Shown piece by piece: positions 1 to 7,246 of a stretch of DNA of 34,814 nt. Where the stretch lies: NCBI GenBank assembly GCA_002411015.1, contig DHPY01000088.1:3068-37881 (forward strand), read 5' to 3'. Source of the stretch: Armatimonadetes bacterium UBA5352. Lineage in GTDB: Bacteria; Armatimonadota; Zipacnadia; Zipacnadales; UBA5352. The notes beneath the pieces were generated by a model. That model searched no databases, was not told where the DNA came from, and was given only the letters and a program-made list of their open reading frames with translations. Position 1 is the stretch's first letter, and every line of letters starts with the position of its first letter. A program made the translations under genes and the position numbers.

Positions 1-1669
1 CGCACGTGGGGATGGACCGGGTTCGGTATCGAGCAGGGGGGTCTCAGCGGCGTATTCCCCACGCACGTGGGGATGGACCGCAGTTCGCGCTCGTGGAGCG
101 CAAGCTGATGGCGTATTCCCCACGCACGTGGGGATGGACCGCCAATGAAGCCATCGTAGCCATGCTCCACGAGGTATTCCCCACGCACGTGGGGATGGAC
201 CGCAGGCAACCGCGACGACCAGGCGGCTTGGGCCGTATTCCCCACGCACGTGGGGATGGACCGAGGTGGCGGGAAGACTCGGTGCGGTAGACATCGTATT
301 CCCCACGCACGTGGGGATGGACCGGCATCGCGCTGCTGCTCGGCCGGGTCGGTGGCGTATTCCCCACGCACGTGGGGATGGACCGTGCGGGTGGGCTGGA
401 CGTGGGTTGAGGAGGAAGTATTCCCCACGCACGTGGGGATGGACCGGAGGAACTGATCGAGAATGTGTGGATCGCTTCGTATTCCCCACGCACGTGGGGA
501 TGGACCGTACGGTGAGGAGAGCGCGAAGCGCATCATCAAGTATTCCCCACGCACGTGGGGATGGACCGTACGTGGATGCTGCCAAGGTCGGCATTATCGT
601 GTATTCCCCACGCACGTGGGGATGGACCGACACATCACTTCTGGGCACAGCAGACGGGTGAGTATTCCCCACGCACGTGGGGATGGACCGATCGACCGGC
701 TGCTGGTGCAGCAGGGGCTGAAGTATTCCCCACGCACGTGGGGATGGACCCGCGTATGGCGCGCAATGCCTGGCAGCGTTCGCGTATTCCCCACGCACGT
801 GGGGATGGACCGGCCCTTCGCGACGCCCTGAACAAGTGGTCGAAGTATTCCCCACGCACGTGGGGATGGACCGTATCCCGACGTGCGCACCGAACTCAAG
901 CCGACGTATTCCCCACGCACGTGGGGATGGACCGAGAAGAAGATCAACCTTGCGCTCAACAACCGGGTATTCCCCACGCACGTGGGGATGGACCGTATCG
1001 GGGCCGCGTAGTGTCGCGGCCTTATGAGTATTCCCCACGCACGTGGGGATGGACCCTCCTTCGTGAGCGGCGTCACGCGACCGATGCTGTATTCCCCACG
1101 CACGTGGGGGTGGACCGCAGGGCATCCACCAACCCACACAACTGTTCTTGTATTCCCCACGCACGTGGGGATGGACCGGGGCATCTCTATGCGATGGTAA
1201 AGCGTATGCGGTATTCCCCACGCACGTGGGGATGGACCGTGGGGTCCTCGCACCAGCGCGGTTCGGCCAGTTGCGTATTCCCCACGCACGTGGGGATGGA
1301 CCGAAGGCGCTCGCCGAGGGGGACCTCGCCACCGCGTATTCCCCACGCACGTGGGGATGGACCGCCACCCACGCCGCTGAACAGGCTCGCGTGTGTGTAT
1401 TCCCCACGCACGTGGGGATGGACCGTCGACGCCGGCCCGCAGGATGCTCACGGTCTGGTATTCCCCACGCACGTGGGGATGGACCGAGAGGCGGGACGAT
1501 CGTGGCGCGTATAGACTGGTATTCCCCACGCACGTGTGGATGGACCGGCATCGGAACGCGATTCTGACGTTCGCTCCAGGTATTCCCCACGCACGCGGGG
1601 ATGGACCGGTGAATGACCAAATGTGCAAGGCATCCATTCAGTATTCCCCACGCACGTGGGGATGAATCG
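1..1669 (+). CRISPR. Type I-E-like CRISPR array, distal part
   Basis: Twenty-seven complete 29-bp repeats start at 52, 113, 174 and so on to 1641. A repeat cut by the window edge occupies 1-19, giving 27 visible spacers. The repeat begins GTATTCCCCACGCACG and ends TGGGGATGGACCG; its arms TCCCCACG and CGTGGGGA are palindromic. Length and sequence resemble type I-E repeats of the E. coli kind (GAGTTCCCC...GGGGATAAACCG). Spacers are 32 nt, except one of 35 nt at 1240-1274. The last three repeats (1519, 1580, 1641) carry substitutions, and the final one ends GATGAATCG. Decay at this end means the leader lies to the left, outside the window, and the oldest spacers are at the right. Repeats at 723 and 1028 end in C instead of G, and the repeat at 1089 has one internal substitution. 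No cas gene is in the window, so the subtype rests on the repeat alone. Confidence 0.98.
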
Positions 1670-1756
1670 CCATTCCGTCGCCTCCGCGGCCGAAAGTGCT
1701 GGATTGGCTACTGCTAAACTGCACCTTCGACGGCGAGAGTCTAAGGGCCACATACA

Positions 1757-1786
1757 GAAAACCCTTCTGCTGGTTGGCAGAAGGGT
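1757..1786 (-). terminator. Rho-independent terminator of tRNA-Asp
   Basis: A perfect 10-bp stem (ACCCTTCTGC at 1761-1770, GCAGAAGGGT at 1777-1786) with a 6-nt loop is followed on the minus strand by a short T-rich run (TTTTC). It lies 14 bp past the tRNA-Asp 3' end. The interval 1670-1756 between the array and this hairpin shows no gene. Confidence 0.8.
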
Positions 1787-1800
1787 CGCTGCGTAGCATA

Positions 1801-1877
1801 TGGCGGGGCTGACGGGATTTGAACCCGCGACTTCCAGCTTGACAGGCTGGCACTCTCAACCGCTGAGCTACAGCCCC
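1801..1877 (-). tRNA. tRNA-Asp (anticodon GTC)
   Basis: Read on the minus strand, the acceptor stem GGGGCTG pairs with CAGCCCC, followed by discriminator G and an encoded CCA. The anticodon loop CUGUCAA on a CCAGC/GCUGG stem gives anticodon GUC (aspartate). The T arm is GCGGG-TTCAAAT-CCCGT and the variable loop is 5 nt. All arms are intact, so the gene looks functional. It has its own promoter (1911-1939) and terminator (1757-1786). Confidence 0.97.
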
Positions 1878-1910
1878 GCCCAAATCGGGGCGGCATTGCG
1901 CCGGGAATTT

Positions 1911-1939
1911 AAGATAACAGAAGCAGCGCCGCTTGTCAA
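1911..1939 (-). promoter_or_regulatory. Sigma70-type promoter of tRNA-Asp
   Basis: On the minus strand, a perfect -35 box TTGACA (1934-1939) and a -10 box TATCTT (1911-1916) are separated by 17 bp. The predicted start is near 1904, about 27 nt before the mature tRNA 5' end. The left end of the insertion sequence lies 17 bp upstream of the -35 box and leaves the promoter intact. Confidence 0.85.
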
Positions 1940-1956
1940 TGGGGATCTTCCCGCAG

Positions 1957-2004
1957 TGTCGGGGCAACGTGATAATGTCCGGTCGTGGCAAAGTAGAAAT
2001 GTCC
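1957..2004 (+). repeat. Left terminal inverted repeat of the IS
   Basis: This 48-bp end begins TGTCGGGGCAACG and finishes AGAAATGTCC. It is the exact reverse complement of 3413-3460. Just inside it, 2011-2026 is a perfect 16-bp palindrome (GCGGGGCGCGCCCCGC), which may be a subterminal transposase site or a hairpin limiting read-in; that role is a guess. Confidence 0.95.
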
Positions 2005-2047
2005 TCTCCAGCGGGGCGCGCCCCGCGACGCGGCGAACAGGGAGGGC

Positions 2048-3319
2048 ATGAAGCTGATAATGAGCACGAAAGAGCGAGATCGACTGGCCGCGATCAGAGC
2101 AGTTGTTGCCGGACAGATAACCCAGAAGCAGGCCGCTGAGCAAGCCGGGATCAGCGCACGGCAGATGCGCCGCGTCGTCGCCCGCTACCGGAAGGAGGGC
2201 GACGCCGGGCTGATCCACAGATCCCGTGGCCGCCCGTCGAACCGCCACTATTCGGACGAGGTGCAGGCGCGTGCGGTTGAACTGATTACGGAGCACTACC
2301 GCGGCTTCGGCCCGACGCTGGCCGCGGAGAAGCTCGCCGAACGTGACGGCATCATCGCCTCCAAAGAGACGGTGCGTCAATGGATGATCGAGGCCGAACT
2401 GCACACGCCCAAGCCCCGGAAGCTCGAGCACCGTCAGTGGCGCGAGCGCAAGCCATGTTGGGGCGAACTCCTGCAGGTGGATGGTTCAAAGCATCCCTGG
2501 CTGGATGGCAGAGGGCCACTGCAGCCGGATCTGATCTCTGCGATCGATGATGCCACCGGACGCGTGCTGCTGCAATTCGCGCCCGCCGAGAGCACCGAGG
2601 CGGTGATGCGCCTGCTGCATGAGTACATCAGCCTCTACGGACGCCCGCTGGCCATCTACGCCGACCGGCACAGCATCTATCAAACGAGCCGCCAGGCCTC
2701 CGTAGAGGAGCAACTGCAGGGCCGGGAGGCTGAGACACAGCTTGGGCGCGCCCTGCGGGAGCTGGACATCAAGTACATCCCAGCCTACTCGCCGCAGGCC
2801 AAAGGGCGGGTGGAACGCAGCTTCGGCACCCTCCAGGACCGGCTCGCCAAAGAGCTGCGCCTGGAGGGGATCTGCGATATCGACAGCGCGAACCGCTTTC
2901 TCAAAGAGCGCTTCATCGGCCAGCACAATGAGCGTTTCGCCGTGCAGCCGACCAGCGATCACGATGCACATCGCTCCGCCGAGGGCTTCGACCTGGACGC
3001 GATCCTCAGCCACCAGGAGACGCGGGTTGTGACCAATGACTACACCATCAGCTACTACGGCGCGCGCCTGCAGATCGCGCGCGCGAACGTCGCCGGCCTG
3101 CGCGGGAGCAAGGTCATCGTGGAGCGACGGCTCGACCGCTCGATCCACGTGCGCTTCAACGGCGCATATCTTACTGTGACTGAGTTGCCACCGGTCCAGC
3201 CGAAGGCAACTCCCCCAAGACCGCACAAGCGGCGCGAGCCAAGCGTGGTCATCCCAGCCGCCGATCATCCCTGGCGCGGAGACTACCGTAAGATGCCGGA
3301 TGGGCCGATCTACCCATGA
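2048..3319 (+). CDS. IS transposase, HTH plus DDE integrase core
   Basis: This enzyme of 423 residues is expected to cut and join the IS ends. The N-terminus holds a helix-turn-helix (about residues 24-50, with QKQAAEQAGISARQMRR) followed by a GRPSNR linker. The DDE catalytic core comprises D145 (LLQVDGSKHPWL), D206 (IYADRHSIY) and E256 (SPQAKGRVERSF). The spacing and the QAKGRVER signature are those of ISNCY/IS1202-type transposases. The start is uncertain: GGAGGG at 2041-2046 is only 1 nt from the ATG at 2048 and 13 nt from a second in-frame ATG at 2060. The gene is intact, and a C6/G6 hairpin at 3332-3345 may terminate it. The remaining IS sequence 3320-3412 shows no gene. Confidence 0.93.
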   Translation: MKLIMSTKERDRLAAIRAVVAGQITQKQAAEQAGISARQMRRVVARYRKEGDAGLIHRSRGRPSNRHYSDEVQARAVELITEHYRGFGPTLAAEKLAERDGIIASKETVRQWMIEAELHTPKPRKLEHRQWRERKPCWGELLQVDGSKHPWLDGRGPLQPDLISAIDDATGRVLLQFAPAESTEAVMRLLHEYISLYGRPLAIYADRHSIYQTSRQASVEEQLQGREAETQLGRALRELDIKYIPAYSPQAKGRVERSFGTLQDRLAKELRLEGICDIDSANRFLKERFIGQHNERFAVQPTSDHDAHRSAEGFDLDAILSHQETRVVTNDYTISYYGARLQIARANVAGLRGSKVIVERRLDRSIHVRFNGAYLTVTELPPVQPKATPPRPHKRREPSVVIPAADHPWRGDYRKMPDGPIYP

Positions 3320-3412
3320 CCGGGCGCGCCGCCCCCCTCGGGGGGAGCAGGGCAACAGCTACGGCTACGACAAGGACTACGACCACGGCCCACTTAGGGG
3401 ACCACAATAACC

Positions 3413-3460
3413 GGACATTTCTACTTTGCCACGACCGGACATTATCACGTTGCCCCGACA
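3413..3460 (+). repeat. Right terminal inverted repeat of the IS
   Basis: This 48-bp end is the exact reverse complement of 1957-2004 and finishes GTTGCCCCGACA. It stops 17 bp before the -35 box of the tRNA-Pro promoter. Confidence 0.95.
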
Positions 3461-3477
3461 GTCCGAGCTTGAGGATG

Positions 3478-3506
3478 TTGACGCACAGGCTCGCGCGTGG
3501 TATACT
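3478..3506 (+). promoter_or_regulatory. Sigma70-type promoter of tRNA-Pro
   Basis: The -35 box TTGACG (3478-3483) and the -10 box TATACT (3501-3506) are separated by 17 bp. Transcription should start near 3513, just before the mature tRNA at 3516. The promoter lies outside the insertion sequence and so belongs to the original locus. Confidence 0.87.
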
Positions 3507-3515
3507 GCTGTCCGT

Positions 3516-3592
3516 CGGGGCGTAGCGCAGCTTGGTAGCGCGTACGGTTCGGGTCCGTAAGGTCGCCGGTTCGAATCCGGCCGCCCCGACCA
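3516..3592 (+). tRNA. tRNA-Pro (anticodon CGG)
   Basis: The acceptor stem CGGGGCG pairs with CGCCCCG, followed by discriminator A and an encoded CCA. The anticodon loop UUCGGGU on a TACGG/CCGTA stem gives CGG (proline, codon CCG). The D arm GCGC/GCGC and T arm GCCGG-TTCGAAT-CCGGC are complete. It is transcribed away from tRNA-Asp, with its own promoter and terminator. Confidence 0.97.
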
Positions 3593-3606
3593 TCTGATGC
3601 ATTGTG

Positions 3607-3633
3607 CCCCGGTCTCCCCGAGACCGGGGTTTC
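3607..3633 (+). terminator. Rho-independent terminator of tRNA-Pro
   Basis: A perfect 10-bp stem (CCCCGGTCTC / GAGACCGGGG, 3607-3629) with a 3-nt loop is followed by TTTCGCATTTC. It begins 15 nt after the tRNA 3' end. The rest of the interval up to 3744 shows no gene. Confidence 0.85.
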
Positions 3634-3744
3634 GCATTTCTCTGATCGCCCGGCGCAAGCATGCGCTGGGTTCATGTATGTACGGGGAGGAACCGGTGCC
3701 GCCGAGGCGAACCGCAGTCCATCATCCGGAACCGGAGGGAAGCG

Positions 3745-4872
3745 ATGAGCGAAGTCACTGATCTGCTTACCGATCTGGTGCGTCTCCCGAGCGTGAACCC
3801 CTGCGGCTGTGAGCCCGAGGGGCCATATCAGGGCGAAGAGCGCATGACCCGCTTTGTGCACGAGTGGCTCCAGGGTCGGGGAATTGACTGCCGGCGGCAG
3901 AGCGTCTCGCCGGGGCGAGAGAACGTGATCGCGCGGGTGCCGGGGCGTGAGGAGCCGCCGATCGTCTTCGAGTCGCACATGGACACTGTCGGCGTAGACG
4001 GCATGACGGTCGCGCCCTTCGAACCGCGCATTGAGGAAGGGCGCATGTTTGGGCGCGGGAGTTGCGACACGAAGTCCTCACTTGCGGCCATGATGATCGC
4101 ACTGGCGCGGGTGGCCCAGGGCGATCCGCCGCCGCGCACGATTGAGCTGGTAGCCGTCGTCGATGAGGAGTACCTCCACGGCGGCGTTGCGCGCTACCTC
4201 GAGGATAGCGGCCCCGTACACTGTGCAGTCGTGGGCGAGCCGACGAGGCTGCGGGTGGTCGTGGCGCATAACGGCGCGCTGCGAACACGCATAACAACAC
4301 GCGGAGTCAGCGCACACAGCTCCAACCCGGACAATGGCGTGAACGCGATCTACCGCATGGCGCGTGCCGTCCTCTCACTGGAGCAGCTCGCGGAGAGCCT
4401 GCGCGAGCGCGCGCCGCACCCGTTGGTCGGCAGGCCGACGCTCTCCGTCGGCACGATTGTGGGCGGCATGGCCGTGAACATCGTGCCCGAGCTCTGCCAG
4501 ATCATGGTGGACCGCCGGCTGATCCCGGGTGAGACGCCCGACGGCGCTTTTGATGAGATCGCAGAGGCGCTCGATGGTATACTCGAGCCCGGAGACGACC
4601 TCGCTCACACGCTGAAGGACTGGCCGGTTGAGACCGATCGCAACGCCGGCATCGTGGAGACTGTGCGGGAGGCCGTGCGTGCTATCGGCGGCGAGGACGA
4701 GCCTGAGGGCGCGCCCTACTGCACCGACGGCTGCGACTTCGCCGAGCGCGGCGTGCCGCTGGTGGTCTTCGGGCCGGGTGACATCGCGCAGGCGCACACC
4801 GCGGGCGAGTGGGTCGAAGTCGCGCAGGTTGAGGCCGCCGTGGATGCGTATGAGCTCATGATGCGCGGCTGA
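3745..4872 (+). CDS. M20 family metallopeptidase/deacylase (ArgE/DapE type)
   Basis: This 375-residue zinc-dependent amidohydrolase belongs to the family of acetylornithine deacetylase, succinyl-diaminopimelate desuccinylase and YgeY-like peptidases. It has the full M20 set: H78 and catalytic D80 (FESHMDTVG), bridging D108 (GSCDTKSS), catalytic E141 and ligand E142 (VVDEEYLHGG), E165 (VVGEPT), and H351 near the end (QAHTAGEWV). A dimerisation or lid domain lies around residues 170-280. The ATG at 3745 is chosen because GGAGGG ends 5 nt upstream; longer in-frame starts have no such site. There are no arg or dap neighbours, so the substrate cannot be told. The gene is convergent with nfo, only 14 bp away. 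Confidence 0.9.
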   Translation: MSEVTDLLTDLVRLPSVNPCGCEPEGPYQGEERMTRFVHEWLQGRGIDCRRQSVSPGRENVIARVPGREEPPIVFESHMDTVGVDGMTVAPFEPRIEEGRMFGRGSCDTKSSLAAMMIALARVAQGDPPPRTIELVAVVDEEYLHGGVARYLEDSGPVHCAVVGEPTRLRVVVAHNGALRTRITTRGVSAHSSNPDNGVNAIYRMARAVLSLEQLAESLRERAPHPLVGRPTLSVGTIVGGMAVNIVPELCQIMVDRRLIPGETPDGAFDEIAEALDGILEPGDDLAHTLKDWPVETDRNAGIVETVREAVRAIGGEDEPEGAPYCTDGCDFAERGVPLVVFGPGDIAQAHTAGEWVEVAQVEAAVDAYELMMRG

Positions 4873-4886
4873 GGGCGCTCCGTCAC

Positions 4887-5771
4887 TCAGCGGAGGTCGT
4901 GGGGAAGTGGCGGCAGAGGCGGGCGGTTCTCCGGACGGATCAGCCTGCGTATGCGGCGCATGTTCGAGACGTCATCGGCCTCGGTGCCCGGCGTCTCCAT
5001 GATGAACGGGAGATGGATAAGGCGCGGGTGGTTGACGATCCGCGCCATGGCCTCCCGGCCGATCTCGCCGAGGCCGGTATGCCAGTGACGGTCGCGCCCG
5101 GAGCCGAACGGGACCTTCGAGTCGTTCACGTGCAGCAGCGCCAGGCGGTCGATGCCGAAGGTGCGCTCGATCTCCGTGAGCATCGCCTCCAGGCCGTCCT
5201 GCGTGTGCAGCGCTATTCCTGCGCCGAATGCGTGCGCGGTGTCCACGCAGCAGCGAACGCGCTCCGGCCGATGGGTGGAGGCGATGATCGCCGCAAGCTG
5301 CTCGAAGGTCGCCCCGACGATGTTCCCCTGGCCGGCCGAGTTCTCCAGGATGATCGGAGGCCCCTCCGGCACCGCTTCGCATGCGGCATCGATGGCGCGC
5401 GCGACGCGCTCTGTCCCCTCCTCGACGTGCCCCTCGGAGCCGACGCTGCCGAGGTGCATGACTACGCCTGCCGCCCGGAGCCTGCCCGCGATCGCCACCT
5501 CCTCGCAGAGGTCCGCAACCGACTTCTCGCGCAGGTCGAGATTGGGCGAGCACACATTCAGGAGGTACTTCGCGTGCAGGAAGTGCGGCTGGATGTCGCG
5601 CTCGAGGAGGCCGTCGGCGAACTCGGAGGCCTGGCGATCCGTCATCGGCGGTCGCCGCCACTGCACTGGAGCCCCGCTGAACATCTGCAGCGTGGTGCAG
5701 CGGCGCTTCACAGCGCGGCGGATGCACTCTTGGAGGCTCCCCGCAATGGAGATGTGGAAGCCGAGGCGCAC
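4887..5771 (-). CDS. nfo: Endonuclease IV (AP endonuclease)
   Basis: This 294-residue enzyme nicks DNA 5' to abasic sites in base excision repair. The family's three-zinc TIM barrel is recognisable from HAKYLLN, the histidine of VVMHLGSVG, the glutamate of ILENSAGQG, CVDTAHAFGAG, the HVNDSK...DRHWHTGLGEIG segment and the closing IMETPG glutamate. Length matches the family (about 280-300). The start is GTG at 5771, directly before RLGFHISIAG, which is where the family normally begins. The upstream small membrane protein stops 2 bp before it, so the two are probably co-transcribed. Confidence 0.95.
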   Translation of the reverse strand: MRLGFHISIAGSLQECIRRAVKRRCTTLQMFSGAPVQWRRPPMTDRQASEFADGLLERDIQPHFLHAKYLLNVCSPNLDLREKSVADLCEEVAIAGRLRAAGVVMHLGSVGSEGHVEEGTERVARAIDAACEAVPEGPPIILENSAGQGNIVGATFEQLAAIIASTHRPERVRCCVDTAHAFGAGIALHTQDGLEAMLTEIERTFGIDRLALLHVNDSKVPFGSGRDRHWHTGLGEIGREAMARIVNHPRLIHLPFIMETPGTEADDVSNMRRIRRLIRPENRPPLPPLPHDLR

Positions 5772-5773
5772 GG

Positions 5774-6013
5774 TCAGTTCGCCGCCCCGATCTTGCGGTT
5801 ACGTGCCTTCATCCGGCGCGCGAATGCCTCGTACGTGAGCTTCCGCCAGAGGAACCACCCGAGCACCTGCGCCATGTAGACTGCCATTCCGCCAAGCGCC
5901 GCCGCAGGGACCCAGAGCCACCACGGCCATGCGATGCTGTGGAGGTACCACGCGAGCAGGATGGCGGCAACGAGGCCGATCAGAGGACGGAGTCTGCGTC
6001 GCACTCTCTTCAT
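5774..6013 (-). CDS. Small membrane protein of unknown function
   Basis: This 79-residue protein has an arginine-rich start (MKRVRRRLRP), two predicted membrane segments (about residues 11-29 and 31-56, rich in Trp, Leu and Ala) and a basic C-terminus (RRMKARNRK). The ATG at 6013 is preceded by GAAGAGG at a good distance; a longer frame from 6034 has no such site. It lies 2 bp upstream of nfo on the same strand and diverges from the kelch gene. I recognise no family. Its basic tails flanking a helical hairpin suggest both ends face the cytoplasm. Confidence 0.75.
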   Translation of the reverse strand: MKRVRRRLRPLIGLVAAILLAWYLHSIAWPWWLWVPAAALGGMAVYMAQVLGWFLWRKLTYEAFARRMKARNRKIGAAN

Positions 6014-6133
6014 ACACAAGCCTCTTCGCCGCACTCACACTGGATTCCTCCCACGCGTCCGGGCAGGAGTCAGGGGCTTCCGCGGTCAACTTTCGGAGGT
6101 GTCGGAAGATCCTGCCTGCAGGGGCGTGACGGC

Positions 6134-7216
6134 GTGAAGCGGCACCTGACGGCCGCCGTAGTAGCGATGGTTGCGCTGGCAGGCGTCGCCTCTGCGCAGC
6201 TTGACCTTCCCCGTTACTCACACAGCGCAACCCACCTGCCGGATGGACGGGTGCTGATATGCGGCGGCCTCGGCCCGTGCGATTGCTTCGCACTCGGCAG
6301 CGAGATCAGTGAGGCCAATGGCGCCTTCATCCCCGGTCCGCACATCCACCGCGCGCGCGCCTTTCACACAGCCACCGCGCTGCAGGATGGCACAGTGCTG
6401 ATCGTGGGCGGCTTCGTGCTGCCCTACTCAACCGCGAGCACCGCCGAGCTGTTCGATGGCACGCGCTTCGTATTCCTCCCGCACCGGATGTCCAAGCGGC
6501 GCGAGCTGCATGAGGCCACTTTGCTCACTGATGGCCGCGTGCTGATCACCGGCGGCTTCGTCGGCGGGAAGCGGTCGCTGGAGCTGTGCGACCTCTACGA
6601 GCCCGCGCTGCGACGCTTCGTACCGACCGGGCCGATGGTCGACGACCGCTACGGGCACACCGCGAGCCTCCTGCACGACGGCCGCGTCCTCGTGACCGGC
6701 GGCATGCAGTTCCCGCAGAACCGCACGCTGCGCAGGGCCGAACTCTACGACGCTGCCACCGGCGTGTTTGCCGCGGCGGGGGAGATGGCCGATGAACGCT
6801 ACCGCCACACCGCGACGGTCCTGCACGACGGGCGGGTGCTGATCACCGGTGGGATGAGCCTCGAGCGAGACCATCAGCTTGCGAGCACTGAGCTGTATGA
6901 TCCGTTGACAACACGTTTCGAGCCCGGGCGGCCGATGGCTGAGGCGCGGATGGATCACACCGCGACGCTGCTGCAGGACGGGCGCGTGCTCATCACCGGC
7001 GGCTTCTCCGCGATCGGCGATCCGCACACCCTCGCATCGTGCGAGTTGTTCGATCCAGCCACAGGTGAGTTCGCCTCCGCGGGCGAACTCCCGGCGCCGG
7101 TCCACGAGCACCGGGCGACGCTGCTGCCCGACGGCAGCGTGCTGATCACCGGCGGCATGGTCGTGGCAGGGGGGCGGCGGGCGACGGTCTGCGAGACGGC
7201 CGTGCTGACACCGTAA
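6134..7216 (+). CDS. Secreted kelch-repeat beta-propeller protein
   Basis: This 360-residue protein begins with a signal peptide (MKRHLTAAVVAMVALAGVASA, cleavage expected after ASA). Seven kelch-type repeats follow, each with a DGRVLITGG-like core: LPDGRVLICGG, LQDGTVLIVGG, LTDGRVLITGG, LHDGRVLVTGG, LHDGRVLITGG, LQDGRVLITGG and LPDGSVLITGG. Seven blades fit one closed propeller that fills the mature protein. The GTG at 6134 is the start that gives the signal peptide, with AGGGG 9 nt upstream. Kelch propellers bind proteins or sugars or form enzymes such as galactose oxidase; no extra catalytic domain is visible, so a binding role is the safer guess. larC follows 30 bp downstream. Confidence 0.85.
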   Translation: MKRHLTAAVVAMVALAGVASAQLDLPRYSHSATHLPDGRVLICGGLGPCDCFALGSEISEANGAFIPGPHIHRARAFHTATALQDGTVLIVGGFVLPYSTASTAELFDGTRFVFLPHRMSKRRELHEATLLTDGRVLITGGFVGGKRSLELCDLYEPALRRFVPTGPMVDDRYGHTASLLHDGRVLVTGGMQFPQNRTLRRAELYDAATGVFAAAGEMADERYRHTATVLHDGRVLITGGMSLERDHQLASTELYDPLTTRFEPGRPMAEARMDHTATLLQDGRVLITGGFSAIGDPHTLASCELFDPATGEFASAGELPAPVHEHRATLLPDGSVLITGGMVVAGGRRATVCETAVLTP

Positions 7217-7246
7217 CCTGAAGGGAGACAGGGCCTGCATGGCCCG

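Larger units (their letters stand above)
1957..3460 (+). mobile_element. Insertion sequence, ISNCY/IS1202-like, 1504 bp
   Basis: The element is bounded by perfect 48-bp inverted repeats that begin TGTCGGGGC and end GCCCCGACA, and it carries one transposase gene. The transposase's helix-turn-helix followed by a DDE core resembles the IS1202/ISDol1-type families long filed as ISNCY; that assignment is from memory of the family, not a search. Perfect ends and an unbroken transposase imply a recent insertion. No direct target duplication is apparent next to the ends (left flank CCCGCAG, right flank GTCCGAG). The AscI-type octamer GGCGCGCC occurs just inside both ends, near 2015 and 3326. The element lies between two divergent tRNA promoters, exactly 17 bp from each -35 box. 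Confidence 0.93.

Noticed and set aside
6..1753. Many overlapping ORFs in the array, with repeated HARGDGP, SPRTWGWT or HPHVRGEY segments
   Set aside because: They are translations of CRISPR repeats and spacers; the period of 61 bp cycles through the frames, and no real protein is present.
1868..3355. Minus-strand frames opposite the transposase and tRNA genes
   Set aside because: They overlap tRNA-Asp, the IS ends and the transposase, and they have no recognisable domains.
1950..3467. Possible target-site duplication around the IS
   Set aside because: The flanks CCCGCAG and GTCCGAG do not match as direct repeats at any plausible length.
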